From assembly GCF_905475395.1 (NCBI RefSeq), contig NC_058341.1, positions 71,855,597-71,919,596 on the forward strand: DNA of 64,000 bases, read 5' to 3'. Positions 58,574-64,000 of the stretch are shown one piece after another (position 1 is the stretch's first letter; every line of letters starts with the position of its first letter). The notes beneath the pieces are model-generated. The model ran no database searches. It was not told the origin of the DNA and saw nothing but the letters and a program-made list of their open reading frames with translations. The translations under genes and the position numbers were made by a program. This DNA comes from Chrysoperla carnea. Taxonomy: Eukaryota; Arthropoda; Insecta; Neuroptera; Chrysopidae.

Positions 58574-59158
58574 ATGGCTCAGAAGCAGGTTGATCAATAT
58601 TATCTAAATATGAAAAAAGATGTATTATTAAAATCTTTAATTCAGTTGAATAAATGTGAACCAAAATTTATTATTATTGGAATTTCACCTTTTGATTTAT
58701 CAAATATAATGCAAATTAAAACACATCGTGGTCAATTTATAAATTTTACTAAATCGCAATGGATACAACTCTTAAATAATCAACAAATTATTTTGGATTA
58801 TATAAATAATATAAATAACTTTCTGGTGGATATTGTAATTGGTGATGTTACTATTTCTCATGATGATTGTTATAACAAGAAAATAATTAAGTTTTCATCG
58901 AGTAATTCTACTATCTTTCTGGGCGATGAAACAGTTAAAAAAATGTTTAAGGTAGAAAAAATTGTTGACATTCAATTTTCAATATTGGAATCATTAAATA
59001 TTCCTGGTTATATGCAAATGGTGAGAAACAAATTCCTGGCGGAGGAAAACTCACAAGCACAATTTGGAAATTGGCGTCCAAATATTTCATCAGTGATTGA
59101 ACAAGAAAAAAATCTACTATTGAAGAAACTTATTGGAATTGTTAATGGAATATCCTGA
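58574..59158 (+). CDS. 194-residue unknown protein, intact
   Basis: ATG at 58574 preceded by AAACGTTAACA. Visible: MAQKQVDQYYLNMKKDVLLK, PKFIIIGISPFDLSNIMQIK, THRGQFINFTKSQWIQLLNN, then alternating strands and helices (VDIVIGDVTISHDD, IIKFSSSNSTIFLGDETVKK) and a helical, glutamine-containing end (NLLLKKLIGIVNGIS). 'GQFINFTKSQWIQLL' recalls the helix-leading strand of PC4/p15-type ssDNA-binding proteins, a weak resemblance only. Complete, unlike its truncated partner at 50008. The last 20 codons and 3' UTR are duplicated in tandem and shared with another gene. Confidence 0.6.
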   Translation: MAQKQVDQYYLNMKKDVLLKSLIQLNKCEPKFIIIGISPFDLSNIMQIKTHRGQFINFTKSQWIQLLNNQQIILDYINNINNFLVDIVIGDVTISHDDCYNKKIIKFSSSNSTIFLGDETVKKMFKVEKIVDIQFSILESLNIPGYMQMVRNKFLAEENSQAQFGNWRPNISSVIEQEKNLLLKKLIGIVNGIS

Positions 59159-59413
59159 CATTATAGAAAAAAATTTACAAATTTCTCCTCTTACCTTAAA
59201 TTATTATATTGATTATTAACAATTTTGTACTATTATTTAAAATAAATATAATCTGATTGAACAAGAAAAAAATCTACTATTGAAGAAACTTATTGGAATT
59301 GTTAATGGAATATCCTGACATTATAGAAAAAAATTTACAAATTTCTCCTCTTACCTTAAATTATTATATTGATTATTAACAATTTTGTACTATTATTTAA
59401 AATAAATATAATC
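59094..59413 (+). repeat. 160-bp tandem duplication of a gene 3' end
   Basis: Two perfect or near-perfect units, 59094-59253 and 59254-59413, each from 'tgattgaacaagaaaaaaat' to 'aaataaatataatc'. They contain the last 22 codons of the 194-residue gene, its stop, the 3' UTR and an AATAAA signal. Confidence 0.85.
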
Positions 59414-59517
59414 TGAAAAAATTCAAAAAGAGGTTGTTATTAAGTAAAACAAAATCCTTATTTAGATGATATTTTTATTAAAAACATATAAAATTTATGA
59501 AAAACATACAAAAATTC

Positions 59518-59829
59518 CTAGAATGAAAGAGCCTAAATGGCCGAGCGGTCTAAGGCGCTAGTTTTAGAACGTTGGACTATTTAGACTTAGGTTGCGTTGG
59601 TTCGAATCCAGGCAGCGGCAGTTTGAACAATTTATAATTAATGGGAGTGCAGAATTGATCACATTGTCGTCGCTTGGAAAAGAACGAAGTAACCGACTCC
59701 ACCTACATCAAAAATGTAATTGTAAATATGTATGTAATGGAATAAATAAAGATTAACAAATAATGATGTGGGTGGCCTCTGTGATAAGGCATGCGTCAGA
59801 AAAACGGAGGTTAAACCCCCATTATTATT
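59518..59829 (+). mobile_element. tRNA-derived composite SINE with 12-bp target duplication
   Basis: Flanked by ATACAAAAATTC on both sides (59506-59517 and 59830-59841); the related sequence at 63175 has a single copy and no insert. Head: 'tggccgagcggtctaaggcg' (A box, Leu/Ser type) and 'ggttcgaatcc' (B box). Body includes 'ggagtgcagaattgatcaca' and 'ggaataaataaagattaaca'. A second tRNA-like head, 'ggtggcctctgtgataaggc' with 'ggttaaaccccc', follows, then a short (ATT)n tail. So two SINE units fused, inserted by target-primed reverse transcription. The anticodon stem does not pair, so it is not a working tRNA. Confidence 0.75.
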
Positions 59830-59861
59830 ATACAAAAATTCACAAAAAGTAAAAAAATTGA

Positions 59862-59931
59862 CGTAAATGTTATAAAATTGATAAAAATGTTATAAAATTG
59901 ATAAAAATGTTATAAAATTGATGAAAACATC
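59862..59931 (+). repeat. Minisatellite 'aaaatgttataaaattgat'
   Basis: Three direct units of 19 bp plus a partial fourth 'gatgaaaacatcacaaaat'. The related segment at 63205-63255 has two units, so the number has changed between the copies of this 3' module. Confidence 0.75.
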
Positions 59932-60021
59932 ACAAAATGTAACATAAAGAAAACAAAAATTGATAAGAAAATTTTTTCAAATTATAGCCGCATCTTTGGC
60001 GCTTCTTTTCAAAATCATTTT

Positions 60022-61589
60022 TTATTTAGTTAAATCTATAACAGTGTTGATTTTTGTTTGGTGATATTTTTTCTTCTTGTCAGTAGCTTGTTTATTGGGT
60101 TTGCAGACAGGTTTTTTTTTAAAATATATTTTACGATGTGAAAGCCTCGATGGTTGATATATGAGTGCTTTAGATTGGTTAAAAGGAGAATCATATGTTG
60201 ATGGATTTGAATATTCCCTGAATTGATCGATGGGAGGTTCAAATATTGATGAATTTTGGTTGGTGGAATTTATAAATGGTTCCAACTCCGCAAGAGATAT
60301 ATTGGTACAGTAAATCTGGCATTTTGACTAGAAAAAATTACAATAGTGGCTCTGAGGTTATAGATCCTTAGGGGGGCATGTAAATAACTTTAAACAAAAT
60401 TAAGAGAATTTTTCGTTCCGCTGTTTTTGAGAAAATCCAAAAAAATGGGGAAAAAAATTTGGAATGCTTTTTTCTCGGAATCTATTGATTTAAGGGAAAA
60501 GTTTTTCAAATAAAAAATGTAGAAGACACTGTCAGCTACATTTTATGTCATTGGAGCAACGTCATACGAGTTAAATTACAAAAAGTAGGTGGCATTAAAG
60601 TATCAAAAAAAGGGTTTTCCACGGTTTTCATAAAGAAAAAATGATTTTTTTGTAAAAGTGTAAATGAAAAAGTTGTTTGACTCAAAATTAGCTTCAACTT
60701 TTATTTAAACAATTTTTTTGTAAAACTTACCGTTTTTGAAATACAACTTGCTAAAAAATCTGAAAGTTAAGTTTTTTAAAATTTTGAAAAGGAGTACTTT
60801 TTATTTTCTTGGTTTATTTTTAACATACATTGTTTTACTATAGCTCGAAAACGGTAAGTTTTTCATAAAAATTGTTTAAATAAAAGTTGAAGCTAATTTT
60901 GAGTCAAACAACTTTCTCATTTACACTTTTACAAAAACATCATTTTTTCTTAATGAAAATCGTGAAAAACCCTTTTTTTGATACTTTAACGCCACCTACT
61001 TTTTGTAATTTAACTCGTATGACGTTGCTCCAATGACATAAAATGTAGCTGACAATGTCTTCTACATTTTTTATTTGAAAAACTTTTCCCTTAAACCAAT
61101 AGATTCCGAGAAAAACGCATTCCAAATTTTTTTTTCCCATTTTTTTGGATTTTCTCAAAAACAGCGGAACGAAAAATTCTCTTAATTTTTTTTAAAGTTA
61201 TTTACATGCCCCCCTAACGATCTATAAACTCAGAGTCACTATTGTAATTTTTTCCAGGTCCAGCCTTTTTTTCGTCTATATTGACTGAATCATATTGCTT
61301 AGTGAGGAAGGATTAAATTCTAGATCTAAATCTAATGGAAGATAATTTTCCATGTCTATTATAGAAAAATCATCAGCAAGTTTAGGAATATTTTTTGGTG
61401 CAACAAGAATTCCTAGTCTGTGGGATTCCTGCTCTAGCTCTATAGCAGTTTGAATTAATGCATCATTGGTTGTTTCACATTCCCACTCTGGGACTAACTA
61501 TTAAAAAATAACAGAACAAACAAAAAATATCAGAAAAGAAAAAACAATTAAAAAATTATATAAAAGCATACCTGAGTTATATTTTCCAT
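60022..61589 (-). pseudogene. 'MENIT' small acidic protein gene, split by a foldback element
   Basis: Exon 1 61572-61589 (MENITQ), a 74-bp intron (GTATGC...TTAATAG), exon 2 from 61497: LVPEWECETTNDALIQTAIE, LEQESHRLGILVAPKNIPKL, IIDMENYLPLDLDLEFNPSS, then a TAG at 61276. The 925-bp foldback element sits at 60331-61255. Beyond it the frame resumes (CTNISLAELEPFINS, FEPPIDQFREY, QSKALIYQPS, KIYFKKKPVCKP) and ends with NTVIDLTK at 60022. The final VIDLT is SUMO-interaction-like. Like the gene at 49788 it starts MENI with a very short first exon. Function unknown; disrupted. Confidence 0.55.
60331..61255. mobile_element. Foldback element, ~410-bp inverted arms
   Basis: Left arm 'gaaaaaattacaatagtggc', 'ggggggcatgtaaataactt', 'ttcgttccgctgtttttgag', 'ggagcaacgtcatacgagtt' to 'aaaacttaccgttttt' near 60735. 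The right arm (about 60850-61255) is its reverse complement with roughly one mismatch per 20 bp. The loop is about 110 bp. It interrupts the MENIT gene. No coding sequence of its own; the 72-codon frame on - in the right arm has a twin in the left arm and is chance. Confidence 0.8.
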
Positions 61590-61859
61590 TTGAAAACTGA
61601 GCCTTTTCAAAAACAATTGACAACTAATAAGATTGAAATTTTATACTACTTATTTATATCATTTTCAATAACCGTCTCTCATATGGATAAAATATATACC
61701 TGCTTTTTAGTTATAATATCCAACAAATTTTTAAACATATTTGTTTAATGAGGTAGTTTATATGCAGAATGAAATTTAATAAATATTTTTGAAACTAAAC
61801 AAGTGATTACAAACTATTTACTAAGTTAATTGATTAACATCTGACACCTACTGTATGAT

Positions 61860-62272
61860 TTGCGTCTAATTTACCTCCTCACAGGTAAACAGTGATATTT
61901 GCAACAAAATGTTTCAAACAAAAGTTGTTTATTTAAAACAAAAAAAAAAAACATTTTTTTTTATTTACACTTTTGTTCTATCACTAAGGGTTAGAAGATG
62001 GATCCTAAAAATCCATGAGCCAATTGCTCATTTACGAACTCGATCTCACTTTTTCAGTCCTAAGCATGGTATGAAAATTTCGTCTTGATATCTCTTTTTT
62101 TTTGTTTTTTGAGTGATTGTGTTAACCAAAATAATTAACTAATTAGGTAATTTTATGATCACCTATAGCAAAATTTTTATTGTAGTGTCAATATTTTTAA
62201 GTGTTACAAACTTGGGATTAAACTTAGTATAGCATGTATATTTCATATATATGCATGGTATAACAACCTTGA
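61860..62272 (-). repeat. Interspersed repeat R1, inverted copy
   Basis: 'tttacctcctcacaggtaaa', 'aaacaaaagttgtttattta', 'ctcatttacgaactcgatct', 'ggtaattttatgatcaccta' and 'tatatatgcatggtata' follow the 19.2 kb copy with more changes. The distal ~110 bp is missing. Confidence 0.65.
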
Positions 62273-62553
62273 AAATTTCCTTTTTTTCTCATGAGATGAG
62301 TATGCAAAGTTATAACTATTATCACAAGTTATAACTGTCAAGCACAATTTTCTTTAAAATGTATTGATTTGCATGTGATTATTTTTGTGTATAGTTATCT
62401 CCATTAAATTATTCTTTTTTTTGACATTTACTTTTATATCTAATGGAATTTTTTCCTTACATAACAATCCCGGATATCGTATTTAATTGAAAATGTGTAG
62501 ATGTTTTTATAGGTAATTAAACTTTTAGCATAAAAAATTTTTTGAAAAAATGG

Positions 62554-62595
62554 GGTATTCATTCCCAAATAAGGCAGTATATAAGCTTGAATAAT
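62554..62595 (+). promoter_or_regulatory. Conserved TATA promoter box of intact FGGW gene
   Basis: 'GTATTCATTCCCAAATAAGG' and 'GCAGTATATAAGCTTGAATA'. Matches the boxes at 46557-46595 and 55118-55156. TATATAAG is 79-87 bp upstream of the ATG at 62664. Conservation of this block in otherwise diverged upstream DNA argues that it is functional. Confidence 0.6.
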
Positions 62596-62663
62596 TTGCT
62601 CCATCTTTAGCACAAGTTAAAATTTTTTTATCTTATTTTTAAGAAAATAAAATAACTACAAAA

Positions 62664-62987
62664 ATGTCCTGTGTACAATTGAAATTCAATGTTATAAATA
62701 AAAAAGTTAGTGAAGTAACAATTATTAAAAATAGAGAAGAAAAGGAGAGGTTGTATATTAGTGGATATTGGAAATTGAAGTTTTTCGGAGGATGGTCAAA
62801 TGAAATGAGAATAGGAGAAATGAGGAGGAGGATAGAGACAATCCTCTCATATGAGGGGATTAATTCAGTACATGTGGATGAAGAGGCAGAGAAAATTCTC
62901 TGCCAAAATTTATTTAAGAAAATAGATGCAGCTGTTATGTGGTATTGTAAGCATTGCAAATTTGGAAATGTTAATGGAATATCCTGA
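62664..62987 (+). CDS. 'FGGW' small protein, intact
   Basis: 107 residues from ATG 62664: MSCVQLKFNVINKKVSEVTI, ERLYISGYWKLKFFGGW, SNEMRIGEMRRRIETILSYE, INSVHVDEEAEKILCQNLFK, KIDAAVMWYCKHCKFGNVNG. It matches the broken copies at 46.2 and 54.8 kb up to LFK; the end instead joins the last residues and 3' UTR of the 194-residue gene (shared NVNGIS-stop and following bases). 'CKHC' near the end may be chance. The strand/helix alternation suggests a small alpha/beta fold. Family not recognised. Promoter box at 62554. Confidence 0.65.
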   Translation: MSCVQLKFNVINKKVSEVTIIKNREEKERLYISGYWKLKFFGGWSNEMRIGEMRRRIETILSYEGINSVHVDEEAEKILCQNLFKKIDAAVMWYCKHCKFGNVNGIS

Positions 62988-63260
62988 TGTTATAGAAAAA
63001 AATTTACAAATTTCTCTTTTTAACTTAAATTATTATATTTATTATTAACAATTTTGTACTATTATTTAAAATAAATATAATCTGAAAAATTAAAAAAGAG
63101 GTTGTTATTAAGTAAAACATAATCCTTATTTAGATGATATTTTTATTAAAAACATATAAAATTTATGAAAAACATACAAAAATTCGCAAAAAGTAAAAAA
63201 ATTGACGTAAATGTTATAAAATTGATAAAAATGTTATAAAATTGATGAAAACATCACAAA
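62962..63260 (+). repeat. Shared 3'-end module, second location
   Basis: From 'gttaatggaatatcctga' to 'gatgaaaacatcacaaaatg', this follows 59293-59517 and then 59842-59935, without the SINE. It includes the stop, 3' UTR and an AATAAA signal, and is now the end of the FGGW gene. Confidence 0.75.
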
Positions 63261-63354
63261 ATGGTAAAAATTTAAAAAACTTTACTTAAGTTTGAGTTCT
63301 GGTTTTATTTGGTCAGTTATATCCCAAGAGAAAAAATACAATGATGAAAAAGTT

Positions 63355-63500
63355 TTTGTTGGAGTTATTAATTAATAATCCCATTGTGTTGGAAAAAAAT
63401 TTACAAACTATCTCCCCTTATTTAACATTGAATTATTACACTGAATATTAACTATTTTGTACTATTTTGTACTATTATTTTAAATAAATGTAATCTGAAA
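63355..63500 (+). repeat. Shared 3'-end module, third location (diverged)
   Basis: 'ggaaaaaaatttacaaacta', 'ttgaattattacactgaata', 'aactattttgtactattttg' and 'ttaaataaatgtaatctgaa' follow the same module with more changes. No open gene directly upstream. Confidence 0.6.
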
Positions 63501-64000
63501 AACTAAAAAATTGGTTTAAATAAAAATCCTTGAGATTATTTTTAATTTTTTTTATTTAAAAAGTTCAAAATGTTGAAAAATATAATATTTAAAAAAAAAT
63601 TATATAAAGAAAATTGAAAAATATTATATAATTAAATGTTATATAAAAAAGAAAATTGAAAATAAAAATATTATGCAAAAAATAGGTGCGGGAGGAGAGG
63701 AGAATACTTGCAGCATTTACTTTGTTGATTACACTGTAAAAAAAAAAAAAATATTTAGGAGCTGGAAATTTTCTTTTTGATAATGTTGTAAATGTAAACT
63801 TTTACCTGTTTGATTCTTTTTGTGAAATTCTCCTCTTACATCTATTTTTAATGTATATCATAATATGCACTGCTTCTATTTTCAATTCTGTCTACAATGG
63901 AGTATGGAAGGAAATCCATACTTCTCAAAATTTCTTCTCCCAGGCTCAATAGACCCTCAAATTCTTCATGAATCATATTGCTATTGGATAAAAAAAATTA
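63501..64000. other. AT-rich end of window, no gene seen
   Basis: No complete frame. Around 63870-63960 on - a short frame with LGEEILRSMDFLPYSIVD is weakly suggestive of an exon running off the window but is too short to call. Confidence 0.3.

Larger units (their letters stand above)
50081..58636. repeat. Tandem duplication, copy 2 (no piggyBac)
   Basis: Direct, head-to-tail copy of 39089-50070 minus the piggyBac element. It keeps the 55 bp of polymerase sequence missing from copy 1 and the intact TTAA at 54724. At its right end the sequence runs on without a break into the rest of the 194-residue gene, so the right flank (58637 onward) is the ancestral context of the unit's right side, and the left flank (before 39089) that of its left side. 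Confidence 0.9.

Noticed and set aside
39089..58636. A single circular viral genome opened at the junction
   Set aside because: The unit ends fall inside a transposase exon and inside a small gene that is complete only outside copy 1, so its limits are not those of a replicon.
59530..59622. Functional tRNA-Leu or tRNA-Ser gene
   Set aside because: A and B boxes are good, but the anticodon stem and T stem do not pair and it lies inside a 312-bp insert with target duplications, so it is a SINE head.
60940..61158. 72-codon frame in the right arm of the foldback element
   Set aside because: It lies in an inverted-repeat arm; the matching sequence in the other arm is broken, so it is by-product of non-coding sequence.

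Overview
The window is very AT-rich eukaryotic DNA. It has spliceosomal introns of 55-75 bp with GT...AG ends, a BEN-domain gene, Helitron-, piggyBac-, hAT- and copia-type remnants, tRNA-derived SINE sequence and several foldback elements. Together these point to an insect nuclear genome; I cannot name the order from sequence alone. There is no bacterial-style operon, CRISPR array or rRNA.

Left part (1-28.6 kb): host-like DNA. The only convincing host gene is a seven-exon BEN-domain gene on + (8018-12115), with consistent splice phases but one in-frame TAA in exon 4. Around it lie a Helitron-like 3' end (2.6-3.0 kb), foldback elements with long inverted arms (3.5-5.2 kb, 13.1-13.3 kb, 18.2-20.2 kb), a small element with TTAGCGGACC ends (6.1-7.2 kb), five or six copies of one interspersed repeat (here 'R1'), a decayed copia end (14.4-14.8 kb), a decayed C2H2 zinc-finger repeat cluster (23.5-27.2 kb) and short tandem repeats (27.4-28.0 kb).

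Right part (28.6-64 kb): a dense field of small, mostly decayed genes that look virus-like or Polinton/adintovirus-like. They include a protein-primed-type family B DNA polymerase in pieces, a protein resembling the capsid protein of polB elements (split in two), a RING/SINA-type ubiquitin ligase in two copies, and several unrecognised short gene families that recur in different places and orientations. The main structural feature is an ~8.5 kb direct tandem duplication: 39089-50070 and 50081-58636. The copies are nearly identical and carry the same disabling lesions. Copy 1 alone carries a 2.48 kb piggyBac element at a TTAA; copy 2 shows the empty site. A 10-bp templated filler marks the duplication junction.

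How it fits together: genes in the right part recur as modules. A divergent pair (a 'DLQGF' gene and an 'MxPIQ' gene) is found three times. A small 'FGGW' gene is found three times with the same TATA-containing upstream box. One 3'-end/polyadenylation module is attached to two unrelated genes and occurs again alone. A DUF7869-type transposase gene splits the capsid-like gene, a foldback element splits a small intron-containing gene, and a hAT-like transposase remnant lies between the two SINA copies. I read this as an old integrated polB virus or Polinton-like element, repeatedly duplicated and used as an insertion target. Three short genes (DLQGF at 31.9 kb, the 194-residue gene at 58.6 kb, FGGW at 62.7 kb) are still open from start to stop and may be functional.
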